From Paeniglutamicibacter cryotolerans (lineage in GTDB: Bacteria > Actinomycetota > Actinomycetes > Actinomycetales > Micrococcaceae): a DNA stretch of 64,000 nt. The position numbers were made by a program, and so were the translations under genes. The notes beneath the pieces were generated by a model, which saw only the letters and a program-made list of their open reading frames with translations, ran no database searches and was not told the DNA's origin. Of the stretch, positions 17,742 through 27,444 are shown in pieces; position 1 is the stretch's first letter, and each line of letters starts with the position of its first letter. The stretch is taken from assembly GCF_014190875.1 (NCBI RefSeq), contig NZ_JACHVS010000001.1:310001-374000 (forward strand), read 5' to 3'.

Positions 17742-18359
17742 ATGCCCACTAGCACTGCCAAGTCCCCCGCCACCAAGCGCGGACGCCCCGGTTACGACCA
17801 GGAATCCGTCTTGAGCATTGCCGTCTCCGTTTTCAACAAGCACGGATACGACGCCACCTCGATGGGGACCCTGGCCGAGAACCTGGGCATCAGCAAATCG
17901 GCGATCTACCATCACGTCCCCTCCAAGGGCGACCTGCTGCGCCTGGCCCTGGACGAGGCCCTCATCCCGCTCGAAGCCATCGTCGAAGACGAACGCGCCA
18001 CCATCGGCACCGCCGAACAACGCCTCGAGTTCTTCCTGCGCTCCACCATCCAGGTCCTGGTCAAACGCCAACAGTACGTCACGCTGCTGCTGCGCCTGCG
18101 TGGCAACACCGAGATCGAACGCGATGCACTGGACCGGCGGCGCGCCGTGGACCGCCGCGTCTCCGACCTGGTCGTCGAGGCCCAACAGGAGGGCTCGCTG
18201 CGCGCCGACATCGATCCGCGTACGGCGACCCGTCTGCTTTTCGGCACCATCAACTCCCTGGTCGAATGGTTCCGGGAGGGTGGTCCTGTTTCGGCCGAAC
18301 AGGTCGAGGAACACGCCATCACGATGATGTTCGACGGGTTGCACGGCGGCAAGCGATAG
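17742..18359 (+). CDS. paaR: PaaR: TetR family repressor of the phenylacetate regulon
   Basis: A 205-residue TetR protein. DNA-binding domain at residues 15-62 (GYDQESVLSIAVSVFNKHGYDATSM, with the recognition helix in LGISKSAIYHHVPSKGDLL), then a helical ligand domain. The basic, lysine-rich N-terminus (ATKRGRPG) is usual for this group. In actinobacteria such as Corynebacterium and Thermus-type systems a TetR PaaR represses paa genes and is released by phenylacetyl-CoA. Its position after paaK and the presence of four related palindromes before paa units in this window support the same role. The operator before paaI implies autoregulation. Confidence 0.85.
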   Translation: MPTSTAKSPATKRGRPGYDQESVLSIAVSVFNKHGYDATSMGTLAENLGISKSAIYHHVPSKGDLLRLALDEALIPLEAIVEDERATIGTAEQRLEFFLRSTIQVLVKRQQYVTLLLRLRGNTEIERDALDRRRAVDRRVSDLVVEAQQEGSLRADIDPRTATRLLFGTINSLVEWFREGGPVSAEQVEEHAITMMFDGLHGGKR

Positions 18360-18441
18360 GGCCCTTCGTACCCCCACCGGCTAGGATCGAGATGGCTCTC
18401 GCACCGCCATTCCGCCCCACTGTTTGATAGGCACATTTTTC

Positions 18442-19137
18442 GTGGACGAACTCTTTTTCAATCTCTTCGGCCAGCCGTTGGGCACCGATACCGGCACGCA
18501 GGTCTCCCTGTATGCCGTCTCAACGCTACTGACCTGTTTTGCCCTGCTGCTACTGGCACGGCGCAACGACCTGGGCTGGTGGGCCCAGATCCTCGCTGTC
18601 TTCGCCGGCCCGCTGGCCATCGCCCTGCAGTACGACTACGCCATGCTGCTGCTGGCAGCCCCCGCCATGGGCACCGCTGCCTTCGGACTCTGGAAGTTCA
18701 GCAAGTCCCCCAACGTCGGCCGCTTCGGCCGCGCCGTTCCGGTCCACGGCTTTTCCGTGAAGTCGCTGATCTGGGGTGCTGTGCTGACTCTCGTGTTCAC
18801 TGCGCTGAAGCTGGGTCCGATGCTCACCACCGGGTTCGCCTTCTCGCAGAACGTGCTGAACATCTGGATTCTTGCGGCGCTCGAGGCAGTCGTACTCGCT
18901 GCCCTGATCGGCATCGCGAACGGGCTGCGCTGGGCCTGGCTGGCCATCACCATCTCGGCCGTTGCCTACGTGGCAATCCTGTTCACCAACGCCCCTGCCC
19001 TGGCCACACTGGGCCTGCTGGTCTTCCAGTTCCTGGCATCGCTTTACGGCTGGTTCTGTTGGCGCCAGTCCCCTGCCGACGCCGAGCCGGCCGAAGCCGA
19101 GTCGAACGAATACCCGCCGAGCCCCTACAACGCGTAG
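18442..19137 (+). CDS. multipass membrane protein, PnuC-like appearance
   Basis: About 231 residues with six to seven hydrophobic segments in two similar halves. Each half ends with an aromatic motif: LWKFSKSP near residue 90 and SLYGWFCWRQ near residue 210. The second resembles the end of PnuC vitamin transporters (YGWxxW), but the WxxW substrate motif is not clear, so transport of nicotinamide riboside is only a possibility. The GTG at 18442 is preferred; TTG at 18424 is the alternative. The tail is acidic and proline-rich. A strong hairpin follows at 19147-19181. Confidence 0.6.
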   Translation: MDELFFNLFGQPLGTDTGTQVSLYAVSTLLTCFALLLLARRNDLGWWAQILAVFAGPLAIALQYDYAMLLLAAPAMGTAAFGLWKFSKSPNVGRFGRAVPVHGFSVKSLIWGAVLTLVFTALKLGPMLTTGFAFSQNVLNIWILAALEAVVLAALIGIANGLRWAWLAITISAVAYVAILFTNAPALATLGLLVFQFLASLYGWFCWRQSPADAEPAEAESNEYPPSPYNA

Positions 19138-19146
19138 GTCGGTTCG

Positions 19147-19181
19147 AATTGCTCCCCTGCTACTTCGGCCGGGGAGCAATT
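19147..19181. terminator. bidirectional terminator
   Basis: Perfect arms AATTGCTCCCC (19147-19157) and GGGGAGCAATT (19171-19181), 13-nt loop, followed by TT. It separates the plus-strand membrane gene from the minus-strand DUF6924 gene. Confidence 0.85.
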
Positions 19182-19278
19182 TTGCTTCACGGGCGGACTG
19201 TGGTCCGCAGGCACTGTGAACCATCGTGAGGTCCAGCCCTAACCCAAGCAGCTGGTTCGCGTACCCGAAAAATCCCTC

Positions 19279-19691
19279 TTACTCGAACCCACGGAGGACC
19301 CCGGCGGCCCCGGCGTTCTCGGAGAAAGCTTCCCAGTCCATGTTTGCGATGTTGAGGTTTTTCCCACCGCCCACAGCTCGGAGACTGCGCAACGGAACGC
19401 AGTGGGGTCCTCCCCCAGCGCGATCACGATGACCGGGCTCCCTTCCTCTGTCAGCGTGCGCAGGTCGGCGGCGAAGAGCACCGAAGCCCCATATTCATTG
19501 GTGGGAACAGCTGCCCGCAAACGTGGGGCCGCAGCGTCGATGAATGCCGGATCGTCGATCATGTCGAGATGGGCCATGCAACCGTCCTCGTTTTCAGCTT
19601 CTGCCTCGACCGCCAGGAGCTGCCAGGCCGCCTGGTCGGAGAAATCGGTGCGAACCAAGAGTGACTGACCGGATTTCGGAAGCATTTTCAT
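19279..19691 (-). pseudogene. DUF6924-like protein with single-base frameshift
   Basis: The first part reads MKMLPKSGQSLLVRTDFSD and runs to VSELWAV, matching DUF6924-type small actinobacterial proteins (LVRTDFSD, then IDDPAF and SELWAV). At 19358-19366 one base is missing next to an A5 run on the coding strand. The +1 frame continues naturally as KNLNIANMDWEAFSENAG and ends GFE at a TAA (19279). The total of 413 bp is one base short of 138 codons. A genuine recent mutation or a sequencing error would look the same. Without correction the frame runs on to 19239 with unrelated residues. Confidence 0.75.
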
Positions 19692-20456
19692 GGTCCCCGC
19701 ATGGCATGGGCTCCGACGGCAGGCCGCTTGACACGCCCCGGGCGAGCATCCCGAGGCTATTTCGGTGGGATCCGCCACCGGTGGGGAAGGCAGGGCGTGT
19801 TGGCCGGCAACCGACCGAGCTGTTAGGAGGAGAGTTCACATGCTGGCAGGCCTTGGCCACGGCGATGCCCCCTCCCCAGTCGGGGCCATCGATCCGGCCT
19901 GCTAGCAGCCTCGACGCCGGCTTGCTGCGGAAGCCTGCCCCCGCCGTATCGCTGGCGTCCAGGCCGCCTTGGTTGCGCTTGTTGGCCCCCCAGTTCGCCA
20001 TCCAGAGGCCGCCCCGGCCGAGCTGCCACAACAGCAATCCGGATCCAGGATCAAGTAGGAGCCCAGCACCAGGAACGCTACCGCTCAAGCCAGCGCACAG
20101 GGGCCAACCGCTGTTCCCACGACGTCCCGGTCCAGCGTTGTCACTCGGTGGTTGGCCAACGAGGAATTGCCCGAGCCCGACCGGCCCATGGCCGCTGCGA
20201 ATTCGCCAGCGTCCATGTACAGGCCGACCGCGCGCAGCGCGGCAACGGCCGTTTGGCCGGTGCCAATGACCTTGGAAATCACATTGAGTTTCAGGATCTG
20301 GCAACCCGGGAATCCGCCACTCATGCGCGGGCGCCCCGTCCGGCCTTGGCCTCAGGGAACGATACCGTCTGGGCGAGGCAAGGCAAATTTCACCCACAGG
20401 ATGCCTCGGAGCAAACCCTCGCTATCAGCATCTACCAGAAACCGCGGCCTACGGCG
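19692..20456. other. decayed intergenic stretch
   Basis: 765 bp without an intact gene. Apart from the ABC ATPase scrap at 20150-20291, open frames on both strands give low-complexity, non-recognisable translations. It has the look of a graveyard next to the broken DUF6924 gene. Confidence 0.5.
20150..20291 (-). pseudogene. remnant of MacB/LolD-type ABC transporter ATPase
   Basis: About 47 codons resemble the N-terminus of LolD/MacB ATPases: GTGQTAVAALRAVGL, then AGEFAAAMGRSGSGNSSL. The Walker A lysine is replaced (GSGNSS instead of GSGKST) and everything after Walker A is gone. Flanking residues do not match the family. It is a non-functional scrap. Confidence 0.6.
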
Positions 20457-21476
20457 CTAGATGGCCGAAATGTCCAGCATCGGCGCGATATGCATCAGGT
20501 GCGCGCCCACGTCCACGAGCGTGGGTCGGCGCATGATCGCCACGACCCCATCAACCCGGGCAGCATATGTGCGAGGTTCGCGGTCCAGCTCGTCAATGAA
20601 ATGCACTTGGGCCACCGGGTCGCCGGCCGTCACCCAGTCGCCCAGATCAACCAGTGGCTCGAAGAGTCCCACAGCGGTTGAGGTCACCGGGGATTCACCG
20701 GTGAGCTCAATCCATACCGGCTCTACTGGTTCCGGATCCGCAGGACCACCGGCCTCCGGCCCGGAGCGAAGCACGCCAAGGCTCCGCAACAACTCATCGA
20801 CACCACGGCGCATGTTCTTCAGCGTGCGACGGTCCATGGTGCCCGAACCGGCAAGCTCGGTCGAAATCGTCGGAATTCCTGCTCGATCAGCGGCATTGCT
20901 AATGGAACCGATCTCCAGCAATGGGGCGGCAACCATGGCGTACGGCAAGCCCAAGGCTCGGACCGCCGCGAGCTTTGCCTTCCACCGCTCCGCATCAGGT
21001 CCACGGGAGATGGAGGTGATGGGCAGATAGGTCGAATTCACCCCGCCAGAATGCATGTCAATGACGAAGTCCGCACGCGGTAGAAGCGACCCGGCGATCA
21101 TATCCGCCACCTGTTCGGTGGGGCCTCCCCGGGCGTCGCCCGGATAGGATCGGTTCAGGTTTCCGCCGTCGATTGGCGAGACCCTCATTCCGGCACGCAC
21201 TGCCGCCGAGTTCGCCGCGGGCACGATGATCAACGTTCCGGCCAGGTCCTCCGGTTCGATGATGCGGATGAGCTCATGGAGCAGGACCTGCCCCTCGTAT
21301 TCGTCACCGTGTGTCCCCGCGACGAGCAGGGTGGTGGGGCCCGGCCCCGATGAGATGACGGCAATCGGCACCGGAATCACCGATCCGTCATGCACCTGGT
21401 CGGAATGCACCACGTGCCCGTACCCGATCTGCTTACCCGTGGACTCGAAGTCGATGCCGCTGAAGACCGCGCTCAT
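20457..21476 (-). CDS. succinylglutamate desuccinylase/aspartoacylase family (DoeB-like) hydrolase
   Basis: A 339-residue M14-related zinc amidohydrolase. Zinc motif GTHGDEYEG near residue 56, substrate-binding GNLNRSYPG, and the third zinc ligand in DMHSGG. The C-terminal 90 residues form a beta-rich domain (ESPVTSTAVGLFEPLVDLGD). Length and motifs resemble DoeB, which deacetylates N-alpha-acetyl-diaminobutyrate in ectoine breakdown, but no other ectoine genes are adjacent, so the substrate is open. The ATG at 21476 is preferred with GGGAG 8 bp upstream. Confidence 0.75.
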   Translation of the reverse strand: MSAVFSGIDFESTGKQIGYGHVVHSDQVHDGSVIPVPIAVISSGPGPTTLLVAGTHGDEYEGQVLLHELIRIIEPEDLAGTLIIVPAANSAAVRAGMRVSPIDGGNLNRSYPGDARGGPTEQVADMIAGSLLPRADFVIDMHSGGVNSTYLPITSISRGPDAERWKAKLAAVRALGLPYAMVAAPLLEIGSISNAADRAGIPTISTELAGSGTMDRRTLKNMRRGVDELLRSLGVLRSGPEAGGPADPEPVEPVWIELTGESPVTSTAVGLFEPLVDLGDWVTAGDPVAQVHFIDELDREPRTYAARVDGVVAIMRRPTLVDVGAHLMHIAPMLDISAI

Positions 21477-21987
21477 CGAACCGACTCCCGCATGGCGGTG
21501 CACCCATGTTCAGGGGAGACTCCATAGGGCCATTCCGCCACGCGCCAGATATTCAATTCCTGCCTCATCTTCAAGTGGACCGCCTTGGATTAGAGCCACC
21601 GCATTCAGCGATGAACCGAGGGGCAATGATTCCGCTTGCCCTCAGTCACATTTAACCATTGAACGCCGAGGGCCGCGGGCGCCGGTAAATAGGAGGGCCT
21701 GGACAATAAACCCCGCCGCGGGCCTTCGCTGATGCCTGGATCCCAAATCGGCAGCGGCCATTCCCGGAAGACACTTCCACCGGGACAGCCACCGGCACTC
21801 ACGTGGCGGACCACGCCCATGCTCAGGAGGAGCATCAGCGCCGCCATCTGCCAAATCCTGCCGGTCTACGTAGTGCAACACGCTGACCGGTTCAGACAGG
21901 AAGACTCCCACCCTTTGCCAAGGAGCCCCCTGGGCAACGTCTCAGCTGCACGGGCACTTGGCCCGCTTCACTTCGGAAATATCCCGG
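21477..21987. other. gene-free stretch
   Basis: About 510 bp between two minus-strand genes. No recognisable protein, RNA gene or strong hairpin was found. Base composition is slightly less GC-rich near 21540-21660. It may hold the promoter for the aspartoacylase-family gene. Confidence 0.4.
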
Positions 21988-23178
21988 TTAGACGAAAGCC
22001 GCAATGCCCGTAATCGCTCGGCCGGCCACCAATGTGTTGATTTCATAAGTGCCCTCATAGGTGTAGATGGCTTCCGCGTCGCAGAAGATCTTGGCCATCT
22101 CGTAGTCCACGTGGACCCCGTTACCGCCGAGGATGCCGCGTCCCATCGCCACCGTCTCACGCATGCATTTGGTGACAAAGGCCTTGGCCAAGGCCGAGTG
22201 CTCGTTGCGGCTGGTTCCGGCATCCTCCATCTGGGCCAGGCGGACCATCATGCCCATGGACGCCTGGGCATTGGAAAGCATGGTGACCAGTTGTTCCTGA
22301 ATGAGCTGGAAGCTGGCGATCGGCTTACCGAACTGATGGCGCTCTACGGCATATTTTCTTGCTACGTCGAAGGCCGCCATCTGCATCCCGACGGCCTGCC
22401 AGCCCACCGTGGCACGCGTGGTCTTCAGGACTTTGTTGGTATCGCGGAAGCTGTTCGCCCCGGCCAGCTTGTGCGAATCCGGGACCACCAGGTTGGTCAT
22501 GACGATGTCGGCATTCTGCACGGCACGCAGTGAGATGCGGTTTTCGATCAGCGTTGCATGGAAGCCCGGGCTGGAGGTCTCCACGAGGAAGCCCTTGACC
22601 TGGCTGTCCTCGACGTCCTTGGCCCAGACAAGCACGTAATCGGAGAAGGTGGAGTTTCCGATCCAACGCTTTTCGCCATTGAGGACCCAGTTGTCGCCGT
22701 CACGCACCGCCGTGGTGGTCGTGCCGCCGGCAACATCGGATCCGGCCAGCGGCTCGGTGATGGCAAAGACCCCGGTCTTCTTCAGCGCATAGATGTCGGG
22801 AAGCCACATCGCCTTCTGCTCCTCGGAGGCGAGCAGTTCAATGGATCCGGTAAACAGGCCGTCATGGCCGCTGAAGAAGGTGCCGAAGGATGCGTCAACT
22901 CGGTGAACGGCGGCCGTGACCATGCCCGCAAAGAGGTGCGACCTGCCCTGACGGCGGACCGGGCTGATCATGTCCAGCTCGGCGACTTTCGGAATCAGGT
23001 GTTTAGGAAATTCGCTGCGATTCCAGAAATCTCGCGAGATAGGGCGGACCTCGGCTTCCATCCAATCGCGGATGACATTGAGCCGCTCCAGCTCCTCGGC
23101 CGGCAACAGGCTTTCAAAATGGAAGAAGTCACCGTCCAGATAGGGCAGGGTGGTCGCGGAAACTGTGTGGTCGCTCAT
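21988..23178 (-). CDS. acyl-CoA dehydrogenase, glutaryl-CoA dehydrogenase-like
   Basis: A 396-residue flavoprotein of the acyl-CoA dehydrogenase family. FAITEPLAGSDVAGG and GEKRWIGNSTF are FAD/substrate motifs; TYEGTYEINTLVAGRAITG carries the catalytic Glu and resembles the glutaryl-CoA dehydrogenase end. N-terminal RDWMEAEVRPISRDFWNRSEFP also fits the GCDH/ACX4 branch. GCDH oxidises and decarboxylates glutaryl-CoA to crotonyl-CoA. The nearby CaiB/BaiF transferase and IclR regulator suit a dicarboxylate CoA route, but whether the glutarate-binding Arg is present was not checked. Confidence 0.8.
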   Translation of the reverse strand: MSDHTVSATTLPYLDGDFFHFESLLPAEELERLNVIRDWMEAEVRPISRDFWNRSEFPKHLIPKVAELDMISPVRRQGRSHLFAGMVTAAVHRVDASFGTFFSGHDGLFTGSIELLASEEQKAMWLPDIYALKKTGVFAITEPLAGSDVAGGTTTTAVRDGDNWVLNGEKRWIGNSTFSDYVLVWAKDVEDSQVKGFLVETSSPGFHATLIENRISLRAVQNADIVMTNLVVPDSHKLAGANSFRDTNKVLKTTRATVGWQAVGMQMAAFDVARKYAVERHQFGKPIASFQLIQEQLVTMLSNAQASMGMMVRLAQMEDAGTSRNEHSALAKAFVTKCMRETVAMGRGILGGNGVHVDYEMAKIFCDAEAIYTYEGTYEINTLVAGRAITGIAAFV

Positions 23179-23484
23179 GGAAACCTTCTCTCATGGGGCG
23201 CGCATACTGGTGCGCGAGTTCTAAGCTGGGATGTCGAAAACTCCCTGTGGAGTCCCCAGGCCGCGCCTTCCGACTCCTGAGGGGCAGGATCCCCGGGCTA
23301 TTCCGAACATAGCCCGACATCCACTCAGGAATAGCCCAGATCACTGAAATTTCATCAACATCTGTAATCCCAGACAGCACTAGTGACAAGCGTCATATTT
23401 ATGACGGTTCAATGGACTCGGATGAATACATTGAAATTTGAACGCCTTGCTCATTCACCAAACGGGTAAGGCGTTCATGTCCCC
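23179..23484. other. intergenic region, divergent promoters
   Basis: 306 bp between the minus-strand acyl-CoA dehydrogenase and the plus-strand NCS1 permease pseudogene. AT-rich around 23335-23460 compared with its surroundings, as expected for promoters in both directions; no convincing boxes assigned. Confidence 0.35.
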
Positions 23485-24960
23485 TTGGGGGAATGCCTGC
23501 CAGAAACAGAAGCAGCAAATAACGTGGCACCACTGTTTGAGCGTAGATCCATCGATTTTCTCCCGCACAACGAGCGTCAGGGCAAGCCCTTTGGCCAGTT
23601 CACCCTTCGGCTCGGAGAAAACATTCAGGTCACGGCTATCGTGACCGGCTCATTTGCCGTCCTCTTCAAAGCAAACGCGTCCTGGGGAATGTTCGGCTTC
23701 TTCCTAGGAGACCTTCTCGCTCACACAGTCATGGCATTACACACCGCTCAGGGTCCCCGATCGGGGCTTTCCGCAAATGATCTCCAGCCGCGCTCAGGTC
23801 GGCGTATACGGCGCCGCGCTGTTCCTGGTCATGGCGGTCCAGATGTTTTTGGGCTTCGCCGCAACCGGTGCCGTGCTGGCTGGACAGGCGGTTGACCAGA
23901 TCATCCCTACCGGTAACCCGACCGAGGGCGTTGTTGTCTTCGGCGCCCTGATGATCCTCGTGGCGGCCATGGGGTACAAGTACATCCATATTCTGGGCCG
24001 GGCTTCCACCATTGTGGGCGCTCTAGGATTCTCTTACCTTGGTATCCGACGGCTCCTATCAGGAAGACCTTGCTTCCGCCCTCGGCACGGAGGGGTGTAC
24101 CCTGCCGACGTTCCTCTTGTCCATCTCGCTGAGCGCCGGGTGGCAGATGCCATATGGTCCGTATGGCGCCGACTATTCCCGCTATCTTCTCGCTGACACA
24201 CCGGAGCGCAGGACCTTCTTCGCTTGCTTTTGCGGCTCGGTCACCGGTGCACAGTGGGCCATGACCCTTGGAGCCCTTTTTGCCGCCATCGCCATGCCGG
24301 CAGGCCAGTCGTTCCTCGAAAACCAGGTCGGGTTCGTCGGAAATCTGGCTGACCGAGGCGCCCTCGCCATCCTGACGTACATCGTGATCATGGTCCGCGA
24401 GCTCACCGTAAACACGCTGAATTCCTAAGCTAGCAACATGACGATCCTGACGCCGGTCAGTGGCTTCACCAACCAGGTGTGCGTTGTGCCTACCTCATGG
24501 GATTCATTACGGGTCCAGTCATCATCGCCCTTGTCGCAACCGAGAACTTCCTCGCCGACTTCAAGAACTTCGCCTTGCGGCTGCCGATGGTCTCCATCCC
24601 GTGGAGCTCCATCAACCTCATGGGCTGCTACCTCATCTCCAAGGAAAAAGTTGATATTCCGGCACTGCACGACCCCAAGAGACGCTATGGCGCCTGGAAT
24701 GTTCCTACGCTGCCCACCTACCTTGATAGGCGTCTCGTGCAGATCCCCTTCCTCGCCCAAACCATATACACCGGGCCGATGACCGCGCTCCCGGATGGTG
24801 CCGACATTTCTTGGATCGTGGGCCCGATTGTCACCGCGTTCGCCTACTACCCAGTGGCGAAGCGGTTCCAGAACCCGCCGTCGGAAATGATCTACCCGGT
24901 GGACCTGCAGGCCACCCGCCCGCACAACCTGGGTGCTCACCACAAGCCCCTAAGCCTGGG
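23485..24960 (+). pseudogene. NCS1 family purine/cytosine permease, multiple frameshifts
   Basis: A 12-helix NCS1 (nucleobase/allantoin/hydantoin-type) transporter broken into at least four frames. Frame pieces in order: FERRSIDFLPHNERQGKPFG to HTVMALHTAQGPRSGL (23538-23770); MISSRAQVGVYGAALFLVM to LGFSYLG (23777-24045); LPTFLLSISLSAGWQMPYG to VRELTVN (24100-24415); MGFITGPVIIALVATENFL to EMIYPVDLQ (24497-24912). Each piece is still clearly NCS1, so decay is recent. A terminator hairpin remains at 25048. The substrate cannot be deduced. It lies between the GCDH-like gene and the IclR/CaiB pair, suggesting it once imported a substrate for that pathway. Confidence 0.85.
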
Positions 24961-25047
24961 TACCGCCAACACCCGGGCAAGATGGCGGCGGCCGGCTGGC
25001 CGACAATCATGGGATCACGCGCCGCGTGAAGTGCCGTTCCTCCTGGG

Positions 25048-25088
25048 AACCCTGTTTGGACACGCCCCATGCGCGCCCAAACAGGGTT
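25048..25088 (+). terminator. terminator of the NCS1 pseudogene
   Basis: Perfect 12-bp arms AACCCTGTTTGG (25048-25059) and CCAAACAGGGTT (25077-25088) followed by TCATTTCTT. It has survived although the upstream gene is broken. Confidence 0.8.
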
Positions 25089-25253
25089 TCATTTCTTGCC
25101 TGGATCGCGGGGATGAAAATCCCACAACCGCCTTCCTCGTGTGCCCGGGCCATCACCGGGCAGGGAGCTGCTGCGTTCACTCCCGAAGCCGGAAAGCCAT
25201 CCCTTCAACTCAACGTGGATGGAAGCATCCGAAGTTGATGCCCGCCGTAGGGG

Positions 25254-26096
25254 CTAGTCCGACGGGCTCAGCCGCCGGGAGATCTCGGCCGCACACCGCG
25301 TCACATCCGGAAGCCACCGCTCGGCAAGCTCGTCCACACCGATCGCGCGCGCTGGAGCGGACCCCTGCCGGGCATTGCCCATGGCCGCAGCCGGCGTCAC
25401 CACCTTTCGGTTCGAAACGGTGAGCGTCACGCTTGCCACGGCGTAACCGCTGCGATCCAGCACCGGCACGGCCAGGCTGGAGAACCCCTCGGAGATCTCG
25501 TCCTGTTCCCAGGAAAACCCCCTGGCCCGGACCCGTTCCAGCAGTCCGTTCAGCGCCGGGGCCGAATGGACGCCCTGTTCGAACCGGGCAGGAAAAGCCT
25601 CGGGGCCCGGATAGAGCGACGCCACCTGGGCGGCGGTCATCGATGCCAGCATGGCCCGCCCGCTGGCAGTCAAATGGGCGGGCAACCGGACCCCTGGTTT
25701 CGTGACCAGCTCGGTCTGCCGCTTTGCCTGTTCCTCGATCACGTAGACAACCTCCCTGCCGTGCATGACCGCCAAGTGCGCCGTACGCATGGTCCTGGCG
25801 ACGAGCCGCGAGATCGGAAACTTGGCGATTCGTTGCAACGGCGCCTGACGTGAATACCCCGTACCGAGCTCGTGAGCAGTGACTCCCAAGGCGTATTTGC
25901 GCTCTTCGGCAAGGTGCAGGACGAATCCGTCTTCGACGAGGGCCGTCAGCAGGTGATATGTGGTCGAGCGAGGCAGCCCGACGTCACGGGCAATTGCTGC
26001 GGCGCCCACCGGGCCAGCCTGCATGGCCACGTAGCGCAGGACCGACAACACGTTCTTGGCTGCAGGAACCTGAGGAGCAATGCGTGATGCATTCAT
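25254..26096 (-). CDS. IclR family transcriptional regulator
   Basis: A 280-residue IclR protein. N-terminal winged HTH (KNVLSVLRYVAMQAGPVGAAAIARDVGLPRS, overlapping windows; recognition in PRSTTYHLLTALVEDGF) and a C-terminal GAF-like effector domain (KPGVRLPAHLTASGRAML, then EISEGFSSLAVPVLDRSGY). IclR proteins repress or activate adjacent catabolic genes in response to small acids. It is divergent from the CaiB/BaiF CoA-transferase, 142 bp apart, and is its likely regulator. Confidence 0.92.
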   Translation of the reverse strand: MNASRIAPQVPAAKNVLSVLRYVAMQAGPVGAAAIARDVGLPRSTTYHLLTALVEDGFVLHLAEERKYALGVTAHELGTGYSRQAPLQRIAKFPISRLVARTMRTAHLAVMHGREVVYVIEEQAKRQTELVTKPGVRLPAHLTASGRAMLASMTAAQVASLYPGPEAFPARFEQGVHSAPALNGLLERVRARGFSWEQDEISEGFSSLAVPVLDRSGYAVASVTLTVSNRKVVTPAAAMGNARQGSAPARAIGVDELAERWLPDVTRCAAEISRRLSPSD

Positions 26097-26238
26097 GCGT
26101 ACACCCTATCGATCTAATGTCTGCCATCACAGACTGTTACTTCGAAGAAGGCTTCGTTCATCAGCTGTCCGATGGTGTGATGGATTGCATAGCTCCGCAT
26201 CGACATAGCAAGACCTCCAGCTCGAAGGAAAACCAACC

Positions 26239-27444
26239 ATGTCATCCAAGATCCAGTACGAGAACGATTCATCGGGTACCGGCATTGGCCGCGCCGGCTC
26301 CCTCGAAGGTCTGCGCGTCTTGGACCTGTCCCGGGTCTTGGCAGGACCGTTCTGCGCCATGATCCTGGCCGATCTCGGTGCCGAAGTCATCAAGGTCGAA
26401 AGCCCGGAGGGTGACGACTCCCGCCAATTCGGCCCGTGGTTCAACGGCGACTCGGCCTACTACCGCTTGTTCAACCGCAGCAAGTACGGCGTCACCATGG
26501 ACCTGAAGATCGAGGAGGAGCGCGACAACCTGCTCGAGCTGGTCCGCCGCTCCGACGTTGTGATCGAGAACTTCCGCCCGGGCGTCATGGCCCGGTTGGG
26601 ACTATCCGCCCAGCGCCTCCTGGAAGAGAACCCCCGTCTGATCATCGTCAGCATCTCCGGCTTTGGGCAGGAAGGCCCGCTACAACAAGCCCCTGCCTAC
26701 GACCTGATCGCCCAGGCCATGAGTGGACTGATGTCAGTGACCGGCTGGCCCGGGGGCCAGCCGACCCGCGTTGGCATCAGCCTCGGAGACCTTGTCCCCG
26801 GCCTATACGGTGCCATCGCCGCCCTGGCTGCCCTCAACGAGCGCCACCACACCGGTCTGGGTCAGCATATCGACGTATCGATGCTGGACAGCCTGACCTC
26901 GGTCCTGGAGTCCGTGGGGATGCGGGCCCTGCATGGCGAAAACCCAGTCGCGTGTGGAAACGACCATGCAATGTCCACCCCGTTCAGCACCTATCAGACC
27001 GGCAACGGTGCCATCGCCATAGCGATCGCCGGAGACCGCCTTTTCCCGAGGCTGACCGATGCCCTCGACCGGCCCGAGTGGCTGGCGGATGAGCGTTTCA
27101 ACGAGCAGGCCCGCCGAAACGAGTTCCCCGTTGAATTCCGGGCTGCGTTGGAGGAGGCATTGCGGCCCTTCAACGCCGAGCAGGCCATCGAGCTCCTGTC
27201 CAAGCACCAGGTCCCCACTTCCAAGGTCTACTCAGTGAACGAGGCGCTGACCAGCGAACACGCAATCCACCGTGGCCTGGTGGCCACGGAGGCCGACGGC
27301 TTCAAGACCCTCGCCTCGCCACTGCGGCTCACCGGTTCCGTTGCGCCGGAACCGGCGCCGAAGCTCGGCCAACACAACAGCCTCATGTCCGAGTGGCTCG
27401 CCGGACCGGTCCGTTCAGGAGCTGCTCCGGTACACGCCTCATAG
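26239..27444 (+). CDS. CaiB/BaiF (class III) CoA-transferase
   Basis: A 401-residue class III CoA-transferase. The family start LEGLRVLDLSRVLAGPFCAM and the catalytic region MILADLGAEVIKVE, then ENFRPGVMARLGL are visible; the catalytic Asp of this family lies in the segment corresponding to AYDLIAQAMSG. It moves CoA between carboxylic acids, for example succinyl-CoA to glutarate or itaconate. Divergent IclR and a GCDH-like dehydrogenase 3 kb away suggest a dicarboxylate (glutarate-type) route. AAGG lies about 10 bp before the ATG. Confidence 0.9.
   Translation: MSSKIQYENDSSGTGIGRAGSLEGLRVLDLSRVLAGPFCAMILADLGAEVIKVESPEGDDSRQFGPWFNGDSAYYRLFNRSKYGVTMDLKIEEERDNLLELVRRSDVVIENFRPGVMARLGLSAQRLLEENPRLIIVSISGFGQEGPLQQAPAYDLIAQAMSGLMSVTGWPGGQPTRVGISLGDLVPGLYGAIAALAALNERHHTGLGQHIDVSMLDSLTSVLESVGMRALHGENPVACGNDHAMSTPFSTYQTGNGAIAIAIAGDRLFPRLTDALDRPEWLADERFNEQARRNEFPVEFRAALEEALRPFNAEQAIELLSKHQVPTSKVYSVNEALTSEHAIHRGLVATEADGFKTLASPLRLTGSVAPEPAPKLGQHNSLMSEWLAGPVRSGAAPVHAS

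Noticed and set aside
24425..24943. Minus-strand 172-codon frame within the NCS1 region
   Set aside because: Opposite a clearly recognisable permease piece; no motif.
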